DNA from: Emcibacter sp.
GTDB lineage: Bacteria > Pseudomonadota > Alphaproteobacteria > Sphingomonadales > Emcibacteraceae
Assembly: GCA_021741205.1 (NCBI GenBank)
Contig: JAIOYI010000002.1
Span: forward strand, 186,001-250,000
Reading direction: 5' to 3'
Length of the DNA: 64,000 bases
This document shows positions 28,197-36,573 of the stretch, piece after piece (the first letter of the stretch is position 1; every line of letters starts with the position of its first letter). Below the pieces are notes generated by a model, which saw only the letters and a list, made by a program, of their open reading frames with translations, ran no database searches and was not told the DNA's origin. A program made the translations under genes and the position numbers.

Positions 28197-29201
28197 TCAA
28201 TAATACCAGAAACTATCATTAATTTTATTATGGATTTTTCGCCCAATAGTATAAAGAGACGGCGTCCTTAATAAAGGGTTGCAATTTTTATCTGCTGCTC
28301 TTTTAGCTTGAGATAATTTTGAAAAGTCAACCGATACAAAATCCTGATCATGCTCAGCAATAAATTTGCATAATTTTTCCAGTCTTTTTTTATTAACCCT
28401 ATTACGAGTTAGTTCATTATACTGCATATCGGCCTTTTTTATATATTCAAACGGATGTGTTAATATTACAATATTTTGTATCCCTAATTTGCGCGCATTC
28501 CATAATATATATTTCATTTCAGGCCAAGAACAGCTGGTGATTTGCAAGGACTTAATATGCATTCTGCCAAACATATTCATGTCGTTATAAGAAAAAACAG
28601 GAAATTCTGTGACGCCCTCTATTTTCGTATATCCATTATATATTTGCAATTCTGGTTCATCTGGTTGAAATACTCCAAGGGCTATATTTGATGCCAGTGG
28701 AATTTCCAGATCCCGCATTACCTTATATAAATTTAAATCCGCAACTAAACTACCTGTCCGTATCGCTTCTGGCCTTTTTCCGGTCCAACGTTGAAATACC
28801 TCGATACATAGTTCAAAAATTTTTCTTAACTCATCATAATCACGTCCCGCACAGCTATCATTAGTCGGAAAAGTGCCAATATTTTTGTCTTGATTAAAAT
28901 TCAACCAACAGGGATGTATGTGAAGTTGTGTATCTAGTCCTGCATCTAATATTCTTTTTACAAAAGATTTCATCGGTTCATCACCAAAATAAAAATAATT
29001 TGCGCATTCCACAAAAAAACTAGCCGAGATATTATATTTATTAAAGGCTTCGAGTAAAAACCCTAATCCATGTTCCTCTCCATCCGTACGACATAATACG
29101 GCAGATTCTGAAACTGGCTTATATTTTTCTGGATTACTTAATGCCCCGCCAATGCTAAATTCAGTATCTATCGTAATACTAATTTCTGTACGTTTATCCA
29201 T
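28197..29201 (-). CDS. Polysaccharide deacetylase-like protein (WalW/WbmS-like)
   Basis: 334 residues with a NodB-like TIM-barrel pattern: SITIDTEFSIGG at the start (Asp motif), FLLEAFNKYNISASFFVECANYFYF, the metal-His motif region LDTQLHIHPCWLNF, RPEAIRTGSLVADLNLYKVMRDLEIPLASN, and NIVILTHPFEYI near the C-terminus. Close matches to this form are annotated as polysaccharide deacetylases in surface-glycan loci, but here it stands alone between petA and trmL. Flanking DNA is strikingly AT-rich, which hints at acquisition. Substrate unknown; there is no signal peptide, so it is probably cytoplasmic. Confidence 0.65.
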   Translation of the reverse strand: MDKRTEISITIDTEFSIGGALSNPEKYKPVSESAVLCRTDGEEHGLGFLLEAFNKYNISASFFVECANYFYFGDEPMKSFVKRILDAGLDTQLHIHPCWLNFNQDKNIGTFPTNDSCAGRDYDELRKIFELCIEVFQRWTGKRPEAIRTGSLVADLNLYKVMRDLEIPLASNIALGVFQPDEPELQIYNGYTKIEGVTEFPVFSYNDMNMFGRMHIKSLQITSCSWPEMKYILWNARKLGIQNIVILTHPFEYIKKADMQYNELTRNRVNKKRLEKLCKFIAEHDQDFVSVDFSKLSQAKRAADKNCNPLLRTPSLYTIGRKIHNKINDSFWYY

Positions 29202-29282
29202 AATAACGCTCCATTACGGTTGAATTATTCAAATAATATATATATCACAGCAGTTATATATGAATTTCTATAAGATGAAACT

Positions 29283-29747
29283 ATGCAATTTGCTCTCTAT
29301 CAACCAGATATCCCCCCGAACACAGGAACCATTATCCGCATGGCCGCCTGTCTGAATATTAAAGTGAATATTATAGAGCCTTGTGGTTTTCCCTTTGGCG
29401 AAAAGTCCTTTCGTCGTGCAGGCATGGACTATATTGATCAAAGCAAGATCACCCGCCATAAATCATGGGATCATTTTAAGGAAAGCATTGGATCATCTCG
29501 CCTTATTCTGCTCACCACCAAAGCTACAGTGGCCTATACGGATATATCTTATCAGGATGATGACATTATATTGCTGGGACGTGAAAGTGCGGGTGTACCA
29601 GAAGACGTGCATAAAGCGGCCCATAAACAGGTTATTATTCCCATGACGCCCGAAACAAGATCTTTAAATGTGGCAATATCTGCGGCTATGGTGCTCGGCG
29701 AAGCCCTGCGGCAAACAAATCTTTTTCCAGACCATACAGGAATCTAA
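29283..29747 (+). CDS. trmL: tRNA (cytidine(34)-2'-O)-methyltransferase
   Basis: SPOUT-class enzyme methylating the ribose of the wobble base in tRNA-Leu. 154 residues, typical length. The sequence starts MQFALYQPDIPPNTGTIIRMAACLNIKVNIIEPCGFPFGEKSFRRAGMDYID, and the SAM knot is formed by LLGRESAGVPEDV and IPMTPETRSLNVAISAAMVLGEALRQ. ATG 29283. It is followed four bases later by hemF. Confidence 0.93.
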   Translation: MQFALYQPDIPPNTGTIIRMAACLNIKVNIIEPCGFPFGEKSFRRAGMDYIDQSKITRHKSWDHFKESIGSSRLILLTTKATVAYTDISYQDDDIILLGRESAGVPEDVHKAAHKQVIIPMTPETRSLNVAISAAMVLGEALRQTNLFPDHTGI

Positions 29748-29751
29748 TATT

Positions 29752-30624
29752 ATGACCCTTCTCGACCAAGACATCACCAAAGATCATCAAATACGTGCCG
29801 AAAAATGGTTTGAAGAATTGAGAAATAATATATGCAATGCTTTTGAACAACTAGAACAGGATTTAATCGGCACGAATGCGGATCAAGAAGCCGCAAAATT
29901 TAGCCGCACAGCATGGCACAGAAATGATAACCCAGAGAATGGTGGCGGTGTGATGTCGGTGATGAAAGGCAGAGTATTTGAAAAAGTTGGTGTTAATATC
30001 TCTACGGTTTACGGTGAATTTCCAGAAGAATTTGCCAAATCCATTCCAGGTGCTGATAAAGATCCTCGTTTCTGGGCAAGCGGTATTTCACTTGTGGCCC
30101 ATATGCATAATCCCCTTGTTCCCGCCGTCCACATGAACACCCGTCATATTATCACGACCCGTGACTGGTTCGGTGGGGGCGGAGACCTCAATACGGCATT
30201 TCCAAATGATAGGGATACCGCTGACTTTCACAACAGTTTTAAATCCGCCTGTGATAAGCATGACCCCACCTATTATCCCAAATATAAAAAATGGTGCGAT
30301 GAATATTTCTATATCAAACACCGCAATAAGGCTCGAGGTGAAGGCGGTATCTTTTACGATCAACTCAATACGGGAAATTGGGATAATGATTTTGCCTTTA
30401 CCAAAGATGTGGGACGTGCCTTTCTTGATGTTTATCCTGAACTTGTCCGCCGTCATATGAACAAAGAATGGACAGCAGAACAGCGGGAAGAATTACTCTA
30501 TTACAGGGGACTCTATGCGGAGTTTAATCTGGTTTACGATCGGGGAACGTCTTTTGGGCTTAAAACAGGCGGCAATGTGGATGCGATCCTCATGTCCCTT
30601 CCCCCAGAAGCAAAATGGCGCTAG
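29752..30624 (+). CDS. hemF: Oxygen-dependent coproporphyrinogen III oxidase
   Basis: Oxidative decarboxylation of coproporphyrinogen III in haem synthesis. 290 residues from ATG 29752. The frame is open upstream to 29668 inside trmL, but that extension has no family similarity. Conserved blocks are GGGVMSVMKGRVFEKVGVNISTVYGEF, GISLVAHMHNPLVPAVHMNTRHI, WFGGGGDLNTAFP, DEYFYIKHRNKARGEGGIFYDQLN and YNLVYDRGT-like EFNLVYDRGTSFGLKTGGNVDAILMSLPPEAKW. The trmL-hemF order is common in alphaproteobacteria. Confidence 0.96.
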   Translation: MTLLDQDITKDHQIRAEKWFEELRNNICNAFEQLEQDLIGTNADQEAAKFSRTAWHRNDNPENGGGVMSVMKGRVFEKVGVNISTVYGEFPEEFAKSIPGADKDPRFWASGISLVAHMHNPLVPAVHMNTRHIITTRDWFGGGGDLNTAFPNDRDTADFHNSFKSACDKHDPTYYPKYKKWCDEYFYIKHRNKARGEGGIFYDQLNTGNWDNDFAFTKDVGRAFLDVYPELVRRHMNKEWTAEQREELLYYRGLYAEFNLVYDRGTSFGLKTGGNVDAILMSLPPEAKWR

Positions 30625-30639
30625 AGGATATTATCTGTC

Positions 30640-31488
30640 ATGAAATGGGAAATTCCAGAGAATATTACCCCCCCCACTATGGGCGGAAAATATCTTTGGG
30701 CCGATTTATATCTTCTTGATCATTGGCGCATACAAAAAAACATTCTCACCGACCACTATCGCTTGCTTGACGATCACAATAACCGGCGAGCGCAAGGTAG
30801 TTATCAACATTGTCTTGAAAAATTAAACCATTTTAAAATTACCTTAGACTTAAAATTTCCAAGCTCACATATATTTCTTATTTTACATGGTTTAGGCCGT
30901 CACAGAAAATCCATGGAAAAGCTCACCCAATTTATGAATGGTCACGGTTTTTCCGCCTATAGCTTGAATTATCCGAGCACTTTTCTCACCCTCAAAGATC
31001 ATACAGATAATCTAGAATATCTTTTAAACCACCTTGAAGGAATAGATTCAATAAGCTTTATCGGTCACAGTCTCGGGGGGCTTATTGCCCGCTCACTTTT
31101 ATCCCGAAAGGAGGGATGGCGCAAAAAAATAGAGGCAAAACATTTAATCATGCTGGGTACGCCCAATAATGGTGCGCGGATTGCTGATATGATGAGTGGT
31201 TCAAAGTTATTTCACATGATCGCAGGCCCATCAGGTCAGGATGTAAGGCCCATAAATGTGCAAAAACTATCATTGCCCGATATACCCACATTGGTCATTG
31301 CTGGCGGACGGGGAACAAAGACTGGTTACAATCCCATATTTGGCGAAGATAATGACGGTATTGTCACCGTTAATGAGACAAAAATTGACAATATGAGCAA
31401 CTTTAAGCAAGTCAATGTGATCCACACCACCATCATGGATCATCCCCAAAGTCTTAAGGCCATATTAGATTTTATCCATCAGAATTAA
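30640..31488 (+). CDS. Alpha/beta-hydrolase, lipase-like
   Basis: 282 residues of the alpha/beta-hydrolase fold with oxyanion-region HGLGRHRKSMEKL, nucleophile elbow SFIGHSLGGLIARSLLSRK, the lipase-like LIMLGTPNNGARIADMM, and acid and base positions in FGEDNDGIVTVNETKI and NVIHTTIMDH. The GHSLGG and GTPNNG pattern suggests a triacylglycerol-lipase or PGAP1-like esterase. No signal peptide is visible. It follows hemF by 15 bases, and its 3' end overlaps the convergent CCA-transferase gene by 17 bases. Substrate unknown. Confidence 0.82.
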   Translation: MKWEIPENITPPTMGGKYLWADLYLLDHWRIQKNILTDHYRLLDDHNNRRAQGSYQHCLEKLNHFKITLDLKFPSSHIFLILHGLGRHRKSMEKLTQFMNGHGFSAYSLNYPSTFLTLKDHTDNLEYLLNHLEGIDSISFIGHSLGGLIARSLLSRKEGWRKKIEAKHLIMLGTPNNGARIADMMSGSKLFHMIAGPSGQDVRPINVQKLSLPDIPTLVIAGGRGTKTGYNPIFGEDNDGIVTVNETKIDNMSNFKQVNVIHTTIMDHPQSLKAILDFIHQN

Positions 31489-32710
31489 GGTCATATTCCG
31501 TTGCTTTCTTCATAAGGTCATGATGAGAAAAACTGAAATCGCTTTTGATCCAATGTTGTTCCAGTTTTTTTAAGGTCTGTCCCAGTTTTTTCCCCTGAAC
31601 AAACCCCTTATCTTTTAAATCCGCCCCTGTCACAGGAAAGATGGGAATGGGCCAGTTTTCGCTGTAATGCAAAATTTGGGGATTAAAGTTAAACTTTGTC
31701 ATAGCAAAATAATCCAGAAGCGCAAAAATGAAAACATCTCGGCCAGATTGGTAGAGATGTTTACGAATGTCTTTTTCACCCATGTTATTATCTATGATGA
31801 CGGTATGTTGACCATAAGCCATTAAAATTTTTGTTTCATGATTGGACAATTTTAAATGATGGCTAAGCTTTTGAATATCACCCTTATTTTTCGAAATTAG
31901 ACAAGAAAGTCTCATCAAAACATCACACCGACCAAGGCTATTTTCTAAGGCGACAAATGCGTTAAATTTGCTCAGATCAATATGATCTGGCAGAAGTTTC
32001 TCCAAGATGCCACATTCTTTCATAACCCCCATGATCGGCATCACATTATCCGATTTTAGGATTTTAAAAAACTCCTGCGCCAAACGCTCTCCTGACAAGC
32101 CATCCATCAATGATTTATGTTCAATACAGGCTTTAAGTCCCAAAGGATCAAGATTTCCGCCCCCAATTTGGGCGGCAAAGCGAAAAAAGCGCAAGATACG
32201 CAAGGCATCCTCCCTTATGCGTATTATAGGATCGCCAATGAAACGCACTCTTCTTTCGTCCAGATCAACAAGTCCCTTACAGGGATCATACAGACTTCCG
32301 TCACGGTCAAGATAGAGCGCATTGATGGTAAAATCCCGCCGCTCTGCATCCGCCTGCCAGTCATCCGTAAAAGAAACCTTGGCATGACGACCATCTGTTT
32401 CAATGTCTTTGCGTAATGTAGTAATTTCAAAATGATGTTTTCCCACAAGAGCCGTTATTGTGCCATGCTTTAGACCCGTTGGAGTTACCTTAATCCCCGC
32501 CTTTTTAAGACGTTCCATGGTTTCTTTAGGTTCCAGGGCACAGGCAAAATCAAAATCAATAATTTTCCGTGATAAAAGAGCATCCCGTACACAGCCCCCC
32601 ACAAGGCGTATATTTATCCCATCACCATTCAAAACATCAAAAATTTTCGTGAAAGATTTTATCTGAGAGTCTGAATAAGCCGTTAAATCAAGTTTTCTCA
32701 CAACTTTCAT
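31472..32710 (-). CDS. cca: CCA tRNA nucleotidyltransferase / poly(A) polymerase family
   Basis: Class II nucleotidyltransferase adding CCA to tRNA 3' ends. 412 residues. The catalytic head reads IRLVGGCVRDALLSRKIIDFDFACALEP (GG-VRD and the DxD metal pair), then RDFTINALYLDRDGSLYDPCKGLVDLDERRVRFIG and EDALRILRFFRFAAQIG. The C-terminal half is less conserved, as usual. It starts at 32710 overlapping the Nudix stop (ATGA). The Nudix-CCA transferase pairing, preceded by DUF1285, is a conserved alphaproteobacterial cluster. A separate poly(A) polymerase role cannot be excluded. Confidence 0.9.
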   Translation of the reverse strand: MKVVRKLDLTAYSDSQIKSFTKIFDVLNGDGINIRLVGGCVRDALLSRKIIDFDFACALEPKETMERLKKAGIKVTPTGLKHGTITALVGKHHFEITTLRKDIETDGRHAKVSFTDDWQADAERRDFTINALYLDRDGSLYDPCKGLVDLDERRVRFIGDPIIRIREDALRILRFFRFAAQIGGGNLDPLGLKACIEHKSLMDGLSGERLAQEFFKILKSDNVMPIMGVMKECGILEKLLPDHIDLSKFNAFVALENSLGRCDVLMRLSCLISKNKGDIQKLSHHLKLSNHETKILMAYGQHTVIIDNNMGEKDIRKHLYQSGRDVFIFALLDYFAMTKFNFNPQILHYSENWPIPIFPVTGADLKDKGFVQGKKLGQTLKKLEQHWIKSDFSFSHHDLMKKATEYDLNSDG

Positions 32711-33360
32711 GGATTATGCCCATTGATTAATTTGGCAAAACGGACCAGCATTGCAGCCGTTGCCCCCCAAACATTATGTTTTTCATTCATAAAGACATAA
32801 TAATAGCGGCGTTGCTCGTTCCAAACCCTGTTTTGTAATTCATGATTGGACTCATCCAATATATAATCCAGAGGTAATTCAAAGGCTTCGTCCACCTCGC
32901 CCTCATCCACGATTAGGGTGAATGTTGGTTTAATAAGACCAATGACGGGCGTTATAACGTAACCCGTCACCGTTTCATAATCCTCCATCGCCCCCAATAT
33001 TTGAATATGGGAACGATCAATACCCACTTCTTCTTCTGTTTCTCGCAGTGCCGTTTCCATGGCATGTTTGTCATATTCTTCACAGCGCCCCCCCGGAAAG
33101 CTCACCTGCCCAGAATGCGCCTTCAAATGTTGCGCCCTTTTGGTGAGCAGCACCGTCATGCCCTGTGGTCTGTCGATAAGAGGAATAAGCACCGCCGCAG
33201 GCTTCAGGGGTAATTTCGCCTCATGATAATCGGCATCCCTACAATAGATATTAAGGTCACCGTATTTTGGTCGTTCCATAGACCGATATTCCGCATGCTG
33301 TTTTGCGCGATTAAGATCTGGATCATAATCCTTAAAAATTTTGATGATTTTATTTTTCAT
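32707..33360 (-). CDS. Nudix hydrolase, CoA pyrophosphatase type
   Basis: 217 residues. It carries the NuCoA signature LLTKRAQHLKAHSGQVSFPGG just before a Nudix box (GGRCEEYDKHAMETALRETEEEVGI), the combination typical of YeaB/NudL-type enzymes that cleave CoA and its derivatives to phosphopantetheine and 3',5'-ADP. The box deviates from the strict GX5EX7REUXEEXGU at the first Glu (Asp here), as common in this subgroup. Operon with DUF1285 upstream and cca downstream. Confidence 0.88.
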   Translation of the reverse strand: MKNKIIKIFKDYDPDLNRAKQHAEYRSMERPKYGDLNIYCRDADYHEAKLPLKPAAVLIPLIDRPQGMTVLLTKRAQHLKAHSGQVSFPGGRCEEYDKHAMETALRETEEEVGIDRSHIQILGAMEDYETVTGYVITPVIGLIKPTFTLIVDEGEVDEAFELPLDYILDESNHELQNRVWNEQRRYYYVFMNEKHNVWGATAAMLVRFAKLINGHNP

Positions 33361-33369
33361 GATGCCACG

Positions 33370-33951
33370 TCATGGTCCCTCATTCTGACCAAAGGAAAAG
33401 AAGTTTCCTCTGCTCCATACCCCATATTGCCCTCTATATTCCACTACCATTTCCGCCAATTCATAATAAACTGGTCTTGCGATAAGCGCTTCTAGACGAT
33501 CCCTGACCAAGATATAGGGTGATGGTTCCCCCTTATCCGAGAATGCAAATCTTAAGGGATGGTCATTATCCAACGTCATCTCGTCACCCACATTTGTCTT
33601 AAAATGCAGAATTTGCGTTAAACCCTCACCCTCTTTTTCAAGAGAAACCGCAACAAAGGGAGCATCATCAACCCGAATACCCACCTTTTCCACGGGCGTA
33701 ACCAGATAATATTTTCCATCATCGTCATGACGTAATATGGTTGAAAACAGCTTAACCATTGCGGGACGTGCAATGGCGGATCCCATATAATCCCAACTCC
33801 CGTCCCGTTTGATATGCATATCAATATCACCACAAAAATCGGGATTCCATAGATGCACAGGCGGCAATCCTTTTCCTTTTGTGGCGGATTTGACTTCGCT
33901 TGCGAATATATCTGGTCTGAATGGTGTTTCTATCTTTTTTGTCATTCCCAT
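33370..33951 (-). CDS. DUF1285 domain-containing protein
   Basis: 193 residues matching the DUF1285 family: [73 protein letters not shown] and NPHRFA-like [38 protein letters not shown]. No enzymatic motif is apparent and the function of the family is unestablished. It lies nine bases before the Nudix gene in the same orientation; a second in-frame ATG at 33945 is an alternative start. Confidence 0.85.
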   Translation of the reverse strand: MGMTKKIETPFRPDIFASEVKSATKGKGLPPVHLWNPDFCGDIDMHIKRDGSWDYMGSAIARPAMVKLFSTILRHDDDGKYYLVTPVEKVGIRVDDAPFVAVSLEKEGEGLTQILHFKTNVGDEMTLDNDHPLRFAFSDKGEPSPYILVRDRLEALIARPVYYELAEMVVEYRGQYGVWSRGNFFSFGQNEGP

Positions 33952-34004
33952 AATATAGGCAATTCAAATGACAATTTGAAGTATATTAGGATCAGAGGCT
34001 AAGA

Positions 34005-34520
34005 TTATTTTACTTTGGAAATAAGTCCTTTTATGCCCTCAAAGGAACCTTCAACCAATTCTTTGGCAAGCAGACGATCATAATCCACAGGTCCTGGCAT
34101 AATTAACCCCTCGGCAAGGCTTCTTTTAAATCCTATTTTCCTATAAAAAGGCTCATCCCCCACAAGAATGACACGGCTTGCCCCAAATACTGCTGCTTGT
34201 GTCAAACTATGTTCTATAAGAGCAATTCCCATACCCTTTCCCCGAAATTCTTCGTCAATGGCAATGGGACCAAGCAATAGGGCGTCATAGCTTTTGTCCT
34301 TATCCTTAATCAGAACAGGCCAGAACCGAATAGTCGCCTTTAAGACGCCGTCAATACGAATGACAAAAGACAAAGTCTTAACATCAGAGACGCCATCCCG
34401 CAACCTATAGGCTGTTTTATTATGTCTGTCTTTTCCAAAGGATTTATCAAGTAAAGATTCTATTTCTGAAATATCATTCGGTTTTTGTGGCTCAATAAAG
34501 AACATTATATTGTTTATCAT
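34005..34520 (-). CDS. GNAT family N-acetyltransferase
   Basis: 171 residues with the acetyl-CoA loop LLGPIAIDEEFRGKGMGIALIEHSLTQAAVFGASRVILVGDEPFYRKIGF, where RGKGMG is the pyrophosphate-binding Q/RxxGxG/A motif. It resembles YhbS-like acetyltransferases. Start at 34520 is uncertain; ATG 34505 is the alternative, and neither has a good Shine-Dalgarno. It may belong to the DUF1285-Nudix-cca transcript (53-base gap). Substrate unknown. Confidence 0.82.
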   Translation of the reverse strand: MINNIMFFIEPQKPNDISEIESLLDKSFGKDRHNKTAYRLRDGVSDVKTLSFVIRIDGVLKATIRFWPVLIKDKDKSYDALLLGPIAIDEEFRGKGMGIALIEHSLTQAAVFGASRVILVGDEPFYRKIGFKRSLAEGLIMPGPVDYDRLLAKELVEGSFEGIKGLISKVK

Positions 34521-34599
34521 CCAATTAAAAAATCTTATGCGTTATTATTGGTCATAATATAAAAACAAAATAATGGCTATAAAAAAAACACATCCCCTT

Positions 34600-34635
34600 A
34601 AAAAAATAAAAAAAGGCGGAATAAATCCCGCCTTT
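34600..34635 (-). terminator. Rho-independent terminator after the porin gene
   Basis: On the minus strand AAAGGCGG (34635-34628) pairs with CCGCCTTT (34619-34612) with an eight-base loop, then TTTTATTTTTTT. It lies 24 bases past the porin stop. Confidence 0.88.
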
Positions 34636-34658
34636 CCGTTTAGATATCGTAATATATT

Positions 34659-35954
34659 TTACCAATCAACTTGGAACCGAAGACCAAATGTATCAACGTC
34701 TGTTACACCAACGGGATCTTTTGTCACATTTGAATGAGAATAATCGGCCATCATGCGGACATAGTTATTCAAGTGCCAATTCACGCCAAGAAGCATCGTA
34801 TTTTGTTTGCCACCAAGAATATCCGCAGCAGCGTCATTTAATTCCAAAGTATCATAGCGTACGGCAACTTCCCACGCACCCATGCCACCTTCGAAAACGG
34901 GATTTTTCACTTTTACACGATCCATTGCACCATTTTTATATCCACGGCTTTCGCCCGTAATAAAATATGTTGCGCTGGCATAACCACCAGAAAATTTTGC
35001 ATTATTAGATGAGTCAGTCAGATTAACGCTTTGCACGGCATATTCACCTTGAAGGGAGAATGGCCCCATAATACCTGCCGCTTCTAAACCATATAATGTA
35101 TCGCTTGTCGCATCTAGAGTGTGGGTATCCACATAACGGCTAACCGCAAGATGGGCAAAGGGGCGTTGACGATAGCGCTCACCACCTGCTGTATCAAGTT
35201 CACGGTAACGAACGGATGCACCTACATGCAGACGAATATCACCATCCAACTTAGGGCCATAGGTTACACGCGCCGCATAGGTACGGTCTTGCTGATGATC
35301 TGTATTTTCAAAGTCACCTTGGAAGAGACCCGCATTAAATGTGATATCATTTTCTGCATACCCAACAGCAATACCAATCTGACGAGCAAGGCCGAAAGCA
35401 TCGGTAAAGGCGGCACGTTCCATAAAGGTTATGTAACGTGAAGATGTTTGTTCTTCCAATGAGTTTGGTGTCTTAAATTGACCAACAGTGATAGAAACAG
35501 GTTTTAAGTTCCATTGGAAATAAGCGTCTTTAATCTCTGTTTCGCCACCAGTTAAGTCTGTTTCAAACTTATATTTAACATCTGAAAATAAAACGCCCTC
35601 GACACCAAGACGGGCTGTACGGAATTCTGTTGCATCTCTTTTTTGATCTGCGAGTGAAGTTCCTGCAGCATTTTTCACGGAAACACTGCTATAATCTGTA
35701 AAGATGCGACCACGGATTTTCATTTTGAATTTACCGTCTGCACTGGAAAGTTCTGGCGCACCCTTCCATTTAACTTTTAAGTCTGGGGCATTTTTTGCTG
35801 TTGCAGCCTCTTTCTTTTCAAGTTCAGAGACTTTTTTGCTAAGGGCATCAATTTGCGCTTTCAATTCGTCTAAGGATTGAGCAGAAGCAGCGGGTGTGAA
35901 TGCAACGGTGCATAATGCGGTTGCGGCCAATAATCCTAATAGTGGTTTCCTCAT
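34659..35954 (-). CDS. OprO/OprP-family outer-membrane porin
   Basis: 431-residue outer-membrane beta-barrel for anion, probably phosphate or polyphosphate, uptake. The signal peptide is MRKPLLGLLAATALCTVAFTPAASA. It is followed by a short coiled coil (SLDELKAQIDALSKKVSELEKKEA), then barrel strands including KFKMKIRGRIFTDYSSV, FRTARLGVEGVLFSDVKYKFETDLTGGETEIKDAYFQWNLKPVSITVGQFKTPNSLEEQTSSRYITFMERAAFTDAF, the OprO/P hallmark. It ends in FQVDW, a C-terminal aromatic recognised by the BAM complex. A Pho-box array lies upstream and a terminator downstream, so it is monocistronic and probably induced by phosphate starvation. Confidence 0.88.
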   Translation of the reverse strand: MRKPLLGLLAATALCTVAFTPAASAQSLDELKAQIDALSKKVSELEKKEAATAKNAPDLKVKWKGAPELSSADGKFKMKIRGRIFTDYSSVSVKNAAGTSLADQKRDATEFRTARLGVEGVLFSDVKYKFETDLTGGETEIKDAYFQWNLKPVSITVGQFKTPNSLEEQTSSRYITFMERAAFTDAFGLARQIGIAVGYAENDITFNAGLFQGDFENTDHQQDRTYAARVTYGPKLDGDIRLHVGASVRYRELDTAGGERYRQRPFAHLAVSRYVDTHTLDATSDTLYGLEAAGIMGPFSLQGEYAVQSVNLTDSSNNAKFSGGYASATYFITGESRGYKNGAMDRVKVKNPVFEGGMGAWEVAVRYDTLELNDAAADILGGKQNTMLLGVNWHLNNYVRMMADYSHSNVTKDPVGVTDVDTFGLRFQVDW

Positions 35955-36051
35955 AATATATATTTCCTTTATATCTATAACAATTAAGCAAAATAACTCA
36001 GAGACAGCAATAAGTCATTCGCTATCCTCGAAATAGAAAATAGTGATCTAA

Positions 36052-36091
36052 GATGTCAACATAATGTAAGATTTATGACAATTTTGTGACG
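36052..36091 (-). promoter_or_regulatory. Tandem Pho-box array upstream of the porin
   Basis: Read on the minus strand, half-sites GTCACA, GTCATA, TACATT and GACATC are spaced exactly 11 bp apart. The best 18-mer, TTGTCATAAATCTTACAT (36081-36064), matches 14 of 18 positions of the E. coli consensus CTGTCATAAATCTGTCAC. The array is 98-137 bp upstream of a phosphate-type porin. Confidence 0.72.
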
Positions 36092-36099
36092 ATGTCTTT

Positions 36100-36573
36100 T
36101 TATCGTCTGCGATAAAGTGGGAGTGGCTCATCAGAGGATGTTTGATATTTAACTGAAAAGTCATCAAAGGCTTTCAAGGCATCCTGAATATCTCGCCCCG
36201 CTTTGATTTCATAGGCGTTAAAGCCGCAGCGCTGCATATAAAACAATTGATCCCGCATCACATCACCCACGGCCCGAATTTCGCCCGCATATCCATAACG
36301 ATCTCGTAAAATTTTAGCAATGGAATAGCCGCGTCCATCATTAAAGCTTGGAAAATTAATGGCAATAAGGGCAAAATCATCTAAGTCACTTTGAATATTT
36401 TTAACCAAACTATCTGGTTCCAGTCTAAGACCAAGCCTGCGACCTGAGAGCTTATCTTTGTTTTCCGCCCAATAGTCAAAGGACACAATAACATCACCCT
36501 TTGGCAAATCACCTTCACCAGAATAATGTATCCAATGATCTTCAACGATTGCTTTGTCTTTAATGATTTGCAT
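36100..36573 (-). CDS. DUF934 protein, sulfite-reductase partner
   Basis: 157 residues of the DUF934 family: GEGDLPKGDVIVSFDYWAENKDKLSGRRLGLRLEPDSLVKNIQSDLDDFALIAINFPSFNDGRGYSIAKILRDRYGYAGEIRAVGDVMRDQLFYMQRCGFNAYEI. It overlaps the end of the siroheme reductase gene by 14 bases, an association typical of assimilatory sulfite reductase clusters in alpha- and betaproteobacteria. No catalytic motif is known; a role in assisting or supplying electrons to the reductase is inferred. Confidence 0.85.
   Translation of the reverse strand: MQIIKDKAIVEDHWIHYSGEGDLPKGDVIVSFDYWAENKDKLSGRRLGLRLEPDSLVKNIQSDLDDFALIAINFPSFNDGRGYSIAKILRDRYGYAGEIRAVGDVMRDQLFYMQRCGFNAYEIKAGRDIQDALKAFDDFSVKYQTSSDEPLPLYRRR

Noticed and set aside
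29668..29751. N-terminal extension of hemF inside trmL
   Set aside because: The added 28 residues have no HemF similarity, and ATG 29752 fits the known family start.
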